Assembly (NCBI RefSeq): GCF_000527035.1
Contig: NZ_AZUK01000001.1
Coordinates: forward strand, 2,786,501 to 2,850,500
DNA length: 64,000 nt
Source: Tolumonas lignilytica
GTDB lineage: Bacteria; Pseudomonadota; Gammaproteobacteria; Enterobacterales; Aeromonadaceae
Reading direction: 5' to 3'
Part shown: piece after piece, positions 25,574 to 34,459 of the stretch
Layout: the number at the start of each line of letters is the position of its first letter
How positions within the stretch are numbered: the stretch's first letter is position 1
Notes under the pieces: model-generated
Seen by the model: only the letters and a program-made list of their open reading frames with translations
The model's database searches: none
Told to the model about the DNA's origin: nothing
Translations under genes and position numbers: made by a program

Positions 25574-27880
25574 ATGATATCTCTATGCGCTTCCAAAGCG
25601 GCTGGTTTTGGCTTGTCTGCTCGTGTTCGCCGGTTTGCATTGTTGCTGACGGCACTCGGCGGGCTAGGCGGAGCTTATACGCCTACGCCAGTAATGGCTG
25701 AACCGGCAACACAAGCGGCTTCAGCGGTCTATCCCTCTCAATTAAGACAACAAACCACAGAACTTGCTCAGTTGATGGCGCGCTATCGTCAAGCTGATGA
25801 AAATGAGCAAGCCAATCTGCTCAATGAAATACAATCGCTGGTCGCACAACGTAAAGATCTCATGCTTAAATTGCTGGCAGACAACCCTGCGACGGTTGTG
25901 CAGGCGGCTTTACCAGCTCAGGCTGCTTTGGGTATGCCAAACAGCGTCCAGGCACAATTAGAACAACTGCGAACCCATGAAGGTCAATTGTTGGTTGCTT
26001 ATGAAGATTATCCTGATGGCAGCCACAAACTGCGCCATTTTTTGAATACAACGGCAGGTGAGCAGTTGGAATTACACTTCACCGGTGATGAGCCTGCACT
26101 GCAAAGTGGTGGTCATGCCCGCGTGAAAGGGATTCAGATCGATAATAATCTGGTGTTGGATCAGAGTGCTCTGCAAATGGAAGCACTGAATGGTAGCACC
26201 AGTTCAACCACAACGAGCGGGGTAACGGTTCAGCCCAACACGTTTGGTGAGCAAAAAACCTTAGTCATGCTGGTCAATTTTCAGGATGCCCCGACTAATC
26301 AGCCATGGACTGTCGATCAGGCACGCAGCATGGTCTTTACCAATGTCAGCAACTATTTTCTTGAAGACTCTTATCAGCAGACATGGCTAAGTGGTGATGT
26401 GCTGGGCTGGTTTACGGTTGCGGTAGACAGTACCAATTGTGATACCACCACTATTGCGCAACAGGCCGATGCAGCAGCTACCAATGCGGGAGCCAATCTG
26501 TCTGCTTACCAGCACAAGATTTATATTTTCCCGAATACCAGTGCGTGTGGCTGGACTGGCATGGGGACAGTTGGCGGTTCGCCTTCTCAAAGCTGGATCA
26601 ACGGCTCCATGCAGGTTTCCACCATCGGTCATGAAATGGGTCACAACTTCGGGCTGCAACATTCCCATGCGCTGGAGTGTGGCGCGACCACACTGGGTAC
26701 TTCCTGTCAGTCTATCGAATACGGTGATCGTGACGATATCATGGGCAACTATGTTGCCGGTCATATGGCACCATTCCAGAAATTACAGTTAGGCTGGTTA
26801 GGTTATGGTTCATCACCCGCAATCACCACGGTCAGTGCAAGCGGCACCTATACATTAACACCGTATGAAGTAAACGACGGTGGAGTTAAAGCATTAAGAA
26901 TCCCTATGGGGGTTGATCCAACCAGTGGGTTACCAAAATGGTATTACATTGAATATCGCCAAGCTATCGGCAGCGACAGTTTTCTGGCCGGTAACACGAA
27001 TGTGCTCAATGGTGTCGTAGTTCGCACCGGGGTGGATGGCGATAGCCGAACCAGCTATCTGTTGGACATGACTCCAAACAGCAACAGTATCGGTTATTAC
27101 GACTGGAGTGATCATGCACTGGCGAGTGGCATGACCTATGTAGATAGCAATGCGGGCGTCACCATCACAACTGACTGGACCAATGGAACACAAGCCAGTG
27201 TCACTGTCGAGTTAGGCCCGCAAACTTGCCAGCATGCTAAGCCTGCCATTGCGCTGACTCCGGTACAAAGCGCGTGGGTAGCACCTGGTACGCCTGTTAG
27301 CTATACCATGACGCTGACCAACAGCGATAACAGCAGCTGCAGCAGCTCTCAGTTCAATCTGCAGGCACAAGCTCCGACAGGCTGGACTGCCAGTTTTGCT
27401 CAGACCGCGCTGACTTTGGCTCCCGGCCAAAGTGCCAGTACGACATTAAGTGTAACATCACCAACCGGCACTGCTGATGGGTATTACAACATCAATTTGA
27501 CGGCAAGCAATGCGACAGTAACAGGGTATGATGCCAGTGCAACTGTAACCTATGTCGTCAGTGCGGCTGCCGATACAGCTCCGGTTGCTGTGGCTGATAC
27601 TGCTACAACAGCAGATAGCACGGCCGTTACTATCGCAGTATTGAGCAACGATTACGACCCAGATGGTCAAGCGCTGAAAGTTGTTTCGGTCACCACTCCG
27701 GCTCATGGCACAGCAACCATCAATAGTAATGGCACCATTCAGTATGTGCCCGTGAGACGGTATGCAGGAACAGATAGCTTCAGCTACCAGATTTCTGATG
27801 GGATCAAGACAGCCAGTGCCACCGTAACAGTAACCGTAGGCAGCAGTACGACAACCACGAGTACGAAAGGCAAAAAATAG
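25574..27880 (+). CDS. Secreted gametolysin-like (M11) zinc metalloprotease
   Basis: This is a predicted extracellular zinc metalloprotease of 768 residues. The N terminus is a long signal peptide with an arginine pair and a hydrophobic core (RRFALLLTALGGLGGA), with likely cleavage after VMA near residue 42. A propeptide-like region follows. The catalytic domain carries HEMGHNFGLQH (residues 353-363, the HExxHxxGxxH zinc motif) in an M11-type context. An NEW3-like beta domain (about 560-660) and a cadherin/tandem-95-like domain (about 669-755, VLSNDYDPDGQ and GTDSFSYQISDG) follow. The ATG at 25574 has GAGGG upstream; the longer frame runs back into the riboswitch. c-di-GMP control is inferred from the leader. 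Confidence 0.87.
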   Translation: MISLCASKAAGFGLSARVRRFALLLTALGGLGGAYTPTPVMAEPATQAASAVYPSQLRQQTTELAQLMARYRQADENEQANLLNEIQSLVAQRKDLMLKLLADNPATVVQAALPAQAALGMPNSVQAQLEQLRTHEGQLLVAYEDYPDGSHKLRHFLNTTAGEQLELHFTGDEPALQSGGHARVKGIQIDNNLVLDQSALQMEALNGSTSSTTTSGVTVQPNTFGEQKTLVMLVNFQDAPTNQPWTVDQARSMVFTNVSNYFLEDSYQQTWLSGDVLGWFTVAVDSTNCDTTTIAQQADAAATNAGANLSAYQHKIYIFPNTSACGWTGMGTVGGSPSQSWINGSMQVSTIGHEMGHNFGLQHSHALECGATTLGTSCQSIEYGDRDDIMGNYVAGHMAPFQKLQLGWLGYGSSPAITTVSASGTYTLTPYEVNDGGVKALRIPMGVDPTSGLPKWYYIEYRQAIGSDSFLAGNTNVLNGVVVRTGVDGDSRTSYLLDMTPNSNSIGYYDWSDHALASGMTYVDSNAGVTITTDWTNGTQASVTVELGPQTCQHAKPAIALTPVQSAWVAPGTPVSYTMTLTNSDNSSCSSSQFNLQAQAPTGWTASFAQTALTLAPGQSASTTLSVTSPTGTADGYYNINLTASNATVTGYDASATVTYVVSAAADTAPVAVADTATTADSTAVTIAVLSNDYDPDGQALKVVSVTTPAHGTATINSNGTIQYVPVRRYAGTDSFSYQISDGIKTASATVTVTVGSSTTTTSTKGKK

Positions 27881-27901
27881 CCGTAAGATTTGCGGAGGAA
27901 A

Positions 27902-27930
27902 AACAGGCTCTTTATAGAGCCTGTTTTTTT
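27902..27930. terminator. Terminator after the metalloprotease gene
   Basis: AACAGGCTC-TTTATA-GAGCCTGTT is followed by TTTTT on the plus strand and flanked by A residues on the other side. It is a strong rho-independent terminator that could serve both convergent genes. Confidence 0.93.
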
Positions 27931-27965
27931 ATTCCTGAACCAGATCGAAGTACAGGATTATCTGA

Positions 27966-29612
27966 TTAGTTACAAGTACCTGCTGCTGCGCATGTACACA
28001 GTGGGCAAGTTGCTTGAACTTGAGACGGGGTCACATCACCTCCGAAGATATCTGTCGCAGTCGCTGTGGCGGTATCTTTGAAGATTACTTTGCTTGGATC
28101 TGTCGTGGCTGTGCCGGTGGCATCGCTAGCACTAGTCGGCATATAGCTGCCGGAATAAGGCACACAATCACCGACGGAACCGCTCTTCGGCAGGCTTATT
28201 GGGCCAACCAATGCACCTGAAACCTCACTATCGGTTACCAGGACATTATCCAGACGGGTATCCCCCGTGTTACATACAGTACCGGAGACATTCACTTCGG
28301 CGGCAACAGTTCCGCCTGCAGTGGTGATGGCGGTAGAGCAATTTTTTGTGACCTGAATTGCCGGGCTGATCGACAAATTAGGACATTGCGCCTGTGCAGA
28401 GCTATTCAGTGTCACACCGGCGCCCGCATCTGCGGTATTGGCTGTTGCAGAAACGGTGTCAGTCGTACCATTTTGAGCCAATGGTACGGTCATGGTGTTC
28501 TTGTAACAGACACTTTCGCCACTACCCAGTGTACTTAGTGGGAAGCTACCTAAACTTGCTCCGGTAGTACAATCAACCTGCTGGAACGTACCATCGGCAG
28601 CAGGGCTGTCGCTAAGTGCAACATTGTAGACTGTTCCGAAGCCACTGTTGGTTACCTGTCCCTGAATAGCATAGATGATATGATCTTGTGCGCTATTCAA
28701 AGTCGGTTGTGTACAGGCCTTAGTCACAGCAATCTTACAGACGTTAAATCCACCAGACGGCATTGCAAAATCCTTCAGGGTTGCCGTAATGGAGGTTGAA
28801 CTGCGGCTTTCTGCCAGGAAGTTGGTAAAGCAAGGACTGTCGTTAGGTAACAACTGAGTCAGATCAATGGCACCTTCAAAGAAGGCTCCCGGAGGAAACA
28901 TATTGGTCACACCAACGTCTTTATTCTCATAACTCCATGGTGCTGCAACCGATGTTGCATTGGTGATACCGCAGAAACTCTGTCCTGCAGGAATATAGCC
29001 GTCACATTTCACGGCACCGCCTGCTCCGACAGCAACAGTCTGACCGCTTTGCCATTGGAAAACGTTAATGGTTGGGACTGTACCACCATTAGAGAAGTTC
29101 ACTAACACCAGCACGTCGCCATCCTGATGTTTTCCAGAGAAAGTTCCACCCGCAACTGGCTGGACTTGATCTTTTAAAAACCAGAAACCCAGCTGGGCAT
29201 TACCGCTGGTGTCATAACGATCCATTCCAAATACCAGAATGAAATCATTGTTATCCTGCACATATGCGGCTGCATAAGCGTGAGTCAAATCATCTTTTGA
29301 TAATGGTGTACCAGTGCGCCATTTCCAGGCTGTAATATCCTGTTGGTCTTTGGAGCCACCACCGGTAAAGATTGACTGTATTGGTTCTGGTCGATCAATA
29401 ATAAGGCCGGTTTTTGCTTTTGCAGCACCTCCGGTCGTATTAACTACATCCCAGTCATCGCCTGACGGATGTCCGGTTTCATTCGACACAGCATTACCAT
29501 CTAGTTGAAATGGATTGTCGGCAAAAGCGGGAGCGGACATGAATGCGGCCCCACCGAGGGACAATGCCATCAATAGTGTAAGCAGCGGTTTAATATTAAA
29601 CTTACTTTTCAT
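27966..29612 (-). CDS. Large secreted protein with DUF11-like repeats, unknown function
   Basis: I do not recognise a named family. The 548-residue precursor starts MKSKFNIKPLLTLLMALSLGG and has a clear signal peptide (cleavage after AFA, about residue 31). The mature part begins with a domain rich in aromatic and Gly residues (about 35-290) that ends near PGAFFEGAIDLTQLLP. Two beta-sandwich-like repeats of DUF11 style follow: QGQVTNSGFGTVYNVALSDS (about 330) and SGTVCNTGDTRLDNVLVTDS (about 455). Many paired cysteines and a Cys-rich end (CPLCTCAAAGTC) suggest disulfides outside the cell. I chose the ATG at 29612 over a frame to 29666. It converges on the c-di-GMP-regulated protease. Confidence 0.7.
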   Translation of the reverse strand: MKSKFNIKPLLTLLMALSLGGAAFMSAPAFADNPFQLDGNAVSNETGHPSGDDWDVVNTTGGAAKAKTGLIIDRPEPIQSIFTGGGSKDQQDITAWKWRTGTPLSKDDLTHAYAAAYVQDNNDFILVFGMDRYDTSGNAQLGFWFLKDQVQPVAGGTFSGKHQDGDVLVLVNFSNGGTVPTINVFQWQSGQTVAVGAGGAVKCDGYIPAGQSFCGITNATSVAAPWSYENKDVGVTNMFPPGAFFEGAIDLTQLLPNDSPCFTNFLAESRSSTSITATLKDFAMPSGGFNVCKIAVTKACTQPTLNSAQDHIIYAIQGQVTNSGFGTVYNVALSDSPAADGTFQQVDCTTGASLGSFPLSTLGSGESVCYKNTMTVPLAQNGTTDTVSATANTADAGAGVTLNSSAQAQCPNLSISPAIQVTKNCSTAITTAGGTVAAEVNVSGTVCNTGDTRLDNVLVTDSEVSGALVGPISLPKSGSVGDCVPYSGSYMPTSASDATGTATTDPSKVIFKDTATATATDIFGGDVTPSQVQATCPLCTCAAAGTCN

Positions 29613-30055
29613 AATGCATTCCTTTTCCATGTGTGGAAACAGCTCCTGAATTTTTGACCGATACATCTGTAGCGAACTTGGCCTACAACCTCGGCATCAA
29701 TACAGGTGAAAGACACAACCTTTTCCATACAAGTTTCAGGCCGTATATATAACCAATTGAAATATAAGTAAAAAATTAATAAATTCCCGAATGGGTAAGT
29801 GAAAGTGTTAAGGCTGAGTTACAGGAATCAATTCATTTTGTTCATAACAAATTGAATTTAAATGAAAAGTGTTGATTTTGGGTTGTATCAGAACTGAAAC
29901 AAATCCCGCTGTAATCGCTGACTCGGATTATTGATGGCGATATCAAAATAAGCAGATATTTTGAGTTTTTAACCAGTACTGAACTGGCAACCGGATCGGT
30001 CATCTTCGATACTTAAAATGAATTAGCTGCCTGAAATACAATAAAGGTGACGTTC
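29613..30055. other. Divergent intergenic region, secreted protein / VpsR-like regulator
   Basis: About 440 AT-rich bases separate the divergent genes. I looked for a sigma-54 (GG-N10-GC) promoter on both strands and found none that fits. A TTTCC-ACACAT-GGAAA hairpin lies near 29627. No gene is seen. Control sites of the adjacent regulator are expected here but cannot be assigned. Confidence 0.4.
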
Positions 30056-31423
30056 ATGGAAGTGCGCGATCTGCTTTGTTTGCGTACAGCTAAGGTATGG
30101 ATCATGCCAGAATCAGCGCTTGCCGCCGGATGGCAACCCTATGCAGCGAGTACGGTAAATGAAGCGATAGAGTGGTATGAACGACGACATCCTCGGGTGG
30201 GCATTATCCTGCTTGATAGTTTGGGCTTGGATGAGAATATTGATCGAGAATATGAATCCTTACTGGCTCAAACCTGCAACAACATGGAGTGGATTGGCTT
30301 AATTCCTTCTGATCAAATCCAACAGCCTGCGATTTGTGATTTGCTGGCAAAATATCTGTATGACTACCATACCCTGCCGGTAGATGATTCGCGGCTTTTG
30401 GCTGCACTGGGTCATGCCTATGGCATGGCGAGGTTGCGGAGTTTGTCTCCGCAACAATGTGGCATGGTAGCAACAGGGCACGGTTGTATGATTGGTGAAA
30501 GTCCGGCCATGCGAAAGGTATTTCATCAATTAGAGAAAATTGCTGCTGTGGATACCTCAGTGATGCTGGTTGGGGAAAGCGGGACAGGCAAAGAGCTTGC
30601 GGCTCGCATTATCTACCAACACTCTCAACGGCAGCATGGTCCGTTCATTGCGGTGAATTGTGGTGCCATTCCTGCTGATCTGATTCAGTCGGAGTTATTC
30701 GGCTATGAGAAAGGGGCCTTTACCGGCGCGGTTTCTCGTAAGATTGGTTACATTGAAGCCGCAGCAGGGGGAACGTTATTTCTCGACGAAATTGGCGATC
30801 TACCATTGGTGTTACAAGTTAACCTCCTGCGCTTCCTGCAAGAACGTCAAATCATGCGTGTGGGCAGTACCACTACCCAGCCAGTAGATTTACGCGTGAT
30901 TGCGGCGACAAATCGGGATCTGCGTGAAGACATCAAAAAGGGATTATTTCGCAAAGATCTCTATTTTCGTCTTTGTGTCTTAGATTTAGAGCTTCCGCCC
31001 TTGAGGGAGCGGCGAGGGGATGTTGAGTTACTGGCTTATCATTTCTTGTGTAATCTGGCGCCAGATTTGAACCCTCAGGTTCGAGGGTTTAGCCCTGCTG
31101 CCCTGCAACAGATGAGATCGTATTGCTGGCCGGGGAATGTCCGGGAACTGAAAAATCGGATTGCACGGGCACTCGTCATGTGTGATAAGCGAGTCATCGG
31201 CCCTCAGGATTTACAACTGGAAAGCGAGTTGCAATATCCCGAATCGACCATGATGCCGGGCGCTACATTGGCAGAGGCCCGCGCGGAAGCTGATGTAATG
31301 GCTATGCAACGCGCATTACAAGCGAGTGGATACAATGTGATGGCTGCGGCGCGCCAGTTGGGTGTCTCCAGAGTGACACTCTATCGCATGCTGGAAAAAT
31401 ACAAATTACCACTGATGTCTTGA
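30056..31423 (+). CDS. VpsR/FleQ-like sigma-54-type AAA+ transcriptional regulator
   Basis: The 455-residue protein has an N-terminal receiver-like domain (1-125) lacking the usual acidic pair. Its [10 protein letters not shown] and [23 protein letters not shown] resemble VpsR of Vibrio cholerae, a c-di-GMP-binding biofilm regulator. An AAA+ domain follows: Walker A GESGTGKE (163-170), intact GAFTGA (210-215), Walker [12 protein letters not shown] and the arginine-finger region. The C terminus is a Fis-type helix-turn-helix ([21 protein letters not shown]). Unlike VpsR as I recall it, the sigma-54 contact loop GAFTGA is complete, so sigma-54 activation is possible. The ATG at 30056 has AAGGTGA upstream. 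c-di-GMP binding is inferred. Confidence 0.82.
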   Translation: MEVRDLLCLRTAKVWIMPESALAAGWQPYAASTVNEAIEWYERRHPRVGIILLDSLGLDENIDREYESLLAQTCNNMEWIGLIPSDQIQQPAICDLLAKYLYDYHTLPVDDSRLLAALGHAYGMARLRSLSPQQCGMVATGHGCMIGESPAMRKVFHQLEKIAAVDTSVMLVGESGTGKELAARIIYQHSQRQHGPFIAVNCGAIPADLIQSELFGYEKGAFTGAVSRKIGYIEAAAGGTLFLDEIGDLPLVLQVNLLRFLQERQIMRVGSTTTQPVDLRVIAATNRDLREDIKKGLFRKDLYFRLCVLDLELPPLRERRGDVELLAYHFLCNLAPDLNPQVRGFSPAALQQMRSYCWPGNVRELKNRIARALVMCDKRVIGPQDLQLESELQYPESTMMPGATLAEARAEADVMAMQRALQASGYNVMAAARQLGVSRVTLYRMLEKYKLPLMS

Positions 31424-31449
31424 GCATCACATTCCAGTCTGCAGAATAA

Positions 31450-31475
31450 AAAAGCCTCGATTGTTTCGAGGCTTT
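31450..31475. terminator. Terminator between the VpsR-like gene and the PAP2 gene
   Basis: AAAGCCTCGA-TTGTT-TCGAGGCTTT lies between the convergent genes, with an A run on the left (serving the minus strand) and TTTATG on the right. It should terminate in both directions. Confidence 0.9.
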
Positions 31476-31482
31476 ATGATGA

Positions 31483-32013
31483 TCAGAGGTTATAACTCAC
31501 TAATATGCCAGGGCTGCTGTCTGAGAATATAGTCGGCGCGATGGCCAGCTTCTTATCTTGTGGAGTGGTAAATACATAACTGAACCCAGTGGCGATAGCG
31601 GCACCGGCTATAACATCACGCCAGTAATGCTCTTTGGCATTGACGCGCGACCAGCCCACGGCAGCAGCAGCAGTATAAGCAGGAACACCATACTTCCAGC
31701 CATAACGCTGCTGTAAATAACTGGCTGCCGAGAAAGCGGAAGCAGTATGGGCCGACGGAAAGCTGTGGTCTTCACCATTAGGGCGTTTAGCATGAATGCT
31801 GAATTTCAGCGCTTCACTGGTTGCCATTGTGGCAACATAACCTTCGCCAAACTGAATTAAACCTTCATTATCATCTTGTTGCCACGACAATCCGGCAGCG
31901 ATTGCTGGCAGAGCTAAACTGGCGATATCACCATATTCAGTAAACCGACTTTTGGCGGAGGCGGTAATAGATACTGACAATAAAATTGACGTAATAATTG
32001 AGTATTTGAACAT
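31483..32013 (-). CDS. PAP2 family phosphatase (exported or membrane-anchored)
   Basis: The protein has an N-terminal signal-like segment (MFKYSIITSILLSVSITASA) and the three-part PAP2/type 2 phosphatidic acid phosphatase signature. These are KFSIHAKRPNG (about 70-80), the PSAHTASAF loop (about 87-95) and SRVNAKEHYWRDVIAG (about 125-140). The central His residues are the expected catalytic nucleophile and acid. Length is 176 residues, close to the small periplasmic PAP2 enzymes acting on lipid or undecaprenyl phosphates. The actual substrate is unknown. It converges on the VpsR-like regulator. Confidence 0.88.
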   Translation of the reverse strand: MFKYSIITSILLSVSITASAKSRFTEYGDIASLALPAIAAGLSWQQDDNEGLIQFGEGYVATMATSEALKFSIHAKRPNGEDHSFPSAHTASAFSAASYLQQRYGWKYGVPAYTAAAAVGWSRVNAKEHYWRDVIAGAAIATGFSYVFTTPQDKKLAIAPTIFSDSSPGILVSYNL

Positions 32014-32106
32014 AAATGAATTCTCAGTTAATTCCCTTTAGTGTTGAAACTGTATCAGTTTATTCGCTTAAAATATCCTGATAATTTCCGTTAAGTTCTT
32101 CATTTA

Positions 32107-32283
32107 TTAAGCGTATGTATCGATTGATTCGCCCTTATTCGCTTCAGCCGCTCTTTCTTTAGGGGATTCCTGCGCTTCCTCTACCGCTGATTGTTTTGTC
32201 GCTGCGACAGGGGGGTGTTGCTGTATTTTTTGAGGAGTCAATGGCACGGCAGGGGATGACACTTGAATGTTTCCAACGCTCAT
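32107..32283 (-). CDS. Small hypothetical protein (58 aa)
   Basis: A 58-codon frame starts ATGAGCGTTGGA with GGAGAA nine bases upstream and ends in TAA. The product (MSVGNIQVSSPAVPLTPQ...) is Pro- and Gln-rich in the first half and charged, helical and Glu/Ala-rich in the second (VEEAQESPKERAAEANKGE). No cysteine or membrane segment is present. I recognise no family. The ribosome-binding site and lack of internal stops support translation. It lies upstream of the PAP2 gene with its own gap. Confidence 0.55.
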   Translation of the reverse strand: MSVGNIQVSSPAVPLTPQKIQQHPPVAATKQSAVEEAQESPKERAAEANKGESIDTYA

Positions 32284-32459
32284 GATGGTTCTCCGATATA
32301 CACCAAATAGTCCACTCTTACCTTAGCTAACGAAACTTAACGCAGGCTTAAAATTTAAAACAATTTATCTTTTTTCTTTCTTAGGATGAATTCACTAAGA
32401 GAACATGACTATGACTAAACAGGTTAATACTGCTCCGCCAAACGACCCCAGTGCTTGAT

Positions 32460-32957
32460 TTATATGTTTAGCAGGCGTTTGGGACGATTCGTAAAAAACA
32501 GCAGATAAATAATGACAAGGAGTAATGTCATCAACATATTTCGATTGGTTATTCTGTTTTCTCTTTCTTTTACATTTTCATAGTTAATGATCTGTTGGTT
32601 GTTTACTGATAACTCATAAATGACTTTCGTCGTTTTTGGTAATAAAAATGAAAACTGATTTGCATATTTAATTTTAATTTCATTGTTTTCAGAAATATTT
32701 TTCAATTCAGGTTCGCACCGCGAAATGATCTCTTTTTCCTGATGCTCAGCGGTGGTCACCAAAATCTTTGTATATTTATGGGTTAAGTGTTCGCAGTCAA
32801 TAATATGATGGACTTTGCCGGATACAACTTCCAGCATGTCTTTTGTTGGCTGACTGATCAAAAAGGAAATGACTATATTGATGCAAAAAAGAATAATGAC
32901 CGGTGCGATCATGACGTACATAAGGTGAGTGAATTTTATTCTGTGTGTTGGTATCAC
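32460..32957 (-). CDS. Hypothetical membrane protein with two transmembrane segments
   Basis: No family is recognised. The 165-residue protein has an N-terminal transmembrane helix (MYVMIAPVIILFCINIVISFL, about 13-33), a central extracytoplasmic domain of about 100 residues with two Cys (C55 and C82 approximately), and a C-terminal helix (MLMTLLLVIIYLLFF). Topology suggests a periplasmic loop with a disulfide. Coding bases are AT-rich compared with the housekeeping genes, a possible sign of transfer. The start at 32957 is the longest ATG frame. Confidence 0.6.
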   Translation of the reverse strand: MIPTHRIKFTHLMYVMIAPVIILFCINIVISFLISQPTKDMLEVVSGKVHHIIDCEHLTHKYTKILVTTAEHQEKEIISRCEPELKNISENNEIKIKYANQFSFLLPKTTKVIYELSVNNQQIINYENVKERENRITNRNMLMTLLLVIIYLLFFTNRPKRLLNI

Positions 32958-33133
32958 CTTGAGTCTCCAATTCTCTGGCTATGATAGGTCTATGCCAGTG
33001 TATGGAGCGAACATTATAAAAATGTGAATAAGCATCATTCTTCTCAAGAAATTTAATTTTTAAAATTAAGAAATCTTATCTTTAAGAAATCGAGATCTTG
33101 AATGATGCTTTTTCGAGTTCAGCCTCATGAATT

Positions 33134-33655
33134 TTAGTGTTGCCTGACCACTTTTGATATGAAAGGCTGGTTGCGTGACTTATCTTGCCACGGTAAGCCG
33201 TAACCGACTAACAAATCGTCATTTTCCATTTCATAAGCAAAATACTGCGGAACGGGGATATCAACCCGCCCAGGTTTCACAAATAGCGTTGCTATCGATA
33301 AAGATTTGACATCAAAATTCTTCGTTAAAAACGCAACTAAGCGTTTCATGGTACCACCAGATTCAATCGCGTCATCAATTAAAATGACATTCCGCCCTCT
33401 AATGTCGATATTTTGGTGATACACAATCTGCGAGCTATTGTTTCTGTCTCCGGGGGTATGTGGGCAGGAGATATAATCCATATTAATGTCGAAGGACAAC
33501 ATCCGAACGAGATCTGCCGTAAACAATATTCCCCCCGGAACCACGGTAATAACAACCGCATCATCAAATTGCTGATTCAGTTGTTCCGCGACTATTTTCA
33601 CGCCTTCGCGGATTTTAATTTCATCTAAAACAGTTTCACCAAGAGAATGATCCAT
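33134..33655 (-). CDS. Phosphoribosyltransferase, hypoxanthine-type
   Basis: This is a type I phosphoribosyltransferase of about 173 residues, closest in pattern to hypoxanthine phosphoribosyltransferases. It has the VVTVVPGG-like loop (VITVVPGGILFTADLVR), the PRPP-binding signature VILIDDAIESGGT, and the YFAYEMENDDLLVGYGLPW region that contacts the purine. The last motif is typical of Hpt proteins (EVPDEFVVGYGLD). I chose the ATG at 33655 with AGGA upstream over one at 33670. It salvages a purine base by inference; the exact base is unknown. It lies just downstream of the broken acetyltransferase gene. Confidence 0.8.
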   Translation of the reverse strand: MDHSLGETVLDEIKIREGVKIVAEQLNQQFDDAVVITVVPGGILFTADLVRMLSFDINMDYISCPHTPGDRNNSSQIVYHQNIDIRGRNVILIDDAIESGGTMKRLVAFLTKNFDVKSLSIATLFVKPGRVDIPVPQYFAYEMENDDLLVGYGLPWQDKSRNQPFISKVVRQH

Positions 33656-33682
33656 GATCTTTTCCTGCATTCTGGCCGCTAA

Positions 33683-34254
33683 TTATTTAATTTCACGAAT
33701 AATTCGCGCAGGGTTTCCGCCAATCACAACATTGTCACCAAAGCTTTTCGTGACAACACTACCTGATGCGACAACTACATTATTTCCTAACGTTATCCCT
33801 GGATTTAATGTGGCATGACCACCAATCCAGCAGTTATTTCCAATGCGAATCGGCTTGGCGAACTCAATGCCACTGGCGCGCTCTTTGGGATCGAGTGGAT
33901 GGGTCGCGGTATAGATCCCAACTTGAGGGCCCAGCATACAGTCATCACCAAAAATGACCTCTGCACAATCCAAGATCACACAGTCATAGTTAGCAAAAAA
34001 ATTATTACCGAGATGAAATTATTACCGAGATGAATATTACAGCCATAATCACAATAAAAATGTCTGTTGATAGAAACATTATTTCCCATCGAACCCAATA
34101 ATGTCTTGAGAATGTGTTGTCGTTTATCTTTATCGTCATACAAAGAATGATTGAATTTATCTAATAGCCGTTTTGCCTGAACTCGTAATTCAACCAGCTT
34201 TGTGTCAGCAGGGTTATAAGGTTCCCCAGTCTTCATTTTTTGAAATTCATCCAT
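33683..34254 (-). pseudogene. maa: Maltose O-acetyltransferase-type gene broken by a 17-bp duplication
   Basis: Two consecutive frames encode the two halves of a left-handed beta-helix sugar acetyltransferase. The N-terminal half (from 34254) has MKTGEPYNPADTKLVELR and [14 protein letters not shown]. The C-terminal half (ending at 33683) has [31 protein letters not shown] and [15 protein letters not shown]. Removing one copy of the tandem 17-bp repeat at 34001-34034 rejoins them as [19 protein letters not shown], as in the E. coli enzyme. The catalytic His of YTATHP is present. As sequenced the gene cannot give a full enzyme, so it is scored as a pseudogene unless the duplication is an error. 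Confidence 0.85.
34001..34034. repeat. 17-bp perfect tandem duplication inside maa
   Basis: The unit ATTATTACCGAGATGAA occurs twice in direct succession (34001-34017 and 34018-34034). Because 17 is not a multiple of three, it shifts the maa frame. A recent slippage event is likely, since the copies are identical. Confidence 0.93.
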
Positions 34255-34359
34255 GTGTTATCGCCTTATAGATTATTCAGACTGTGAAATTGTTTGGTTA
34301 ATGGTTTCATCAGCCAACGATGACTTTTGGTGATGAGTATACATAAAAACAAACAAAAA

Positions 34360-34419
34360 TGAACACATATAAACATTTTATATCTTTACGCGTTGATGTT
34401 TTGGTTTGTGTGTGTTCAT
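34360..34419. promoter_or_regulatory. Operator-like ATGAACA boxes upstream of the HAD gene
   Basis: ATGAACA (34360-34366) and its inverted copy TGTTCAT (34413-34419) flank the promoter region of the HAD phosphatase gene. The same heptamer is repeated three times upstream of the DeoR-type regulator gene. Together they look like binding sites of that regulator. Confidence 0.55.
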
Positions 34420-34459
34420 ATTGCTGTAATAAAACCGCTTTCATGAATGGGGAAACACT

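Noticed and set aside
29613..30055. Possible sigma-54 promoter for the secreted protein
   Set aside because: No GG-N10-GC element fitting the consensus was found on either strand.
32405..32458. 17-codon frame MTMTKQVNTAPPNDPSA
   Set aside because: It has only a weak ribosome-binding site (AAGAGAAC) and is too short to judge; no conserved feature.
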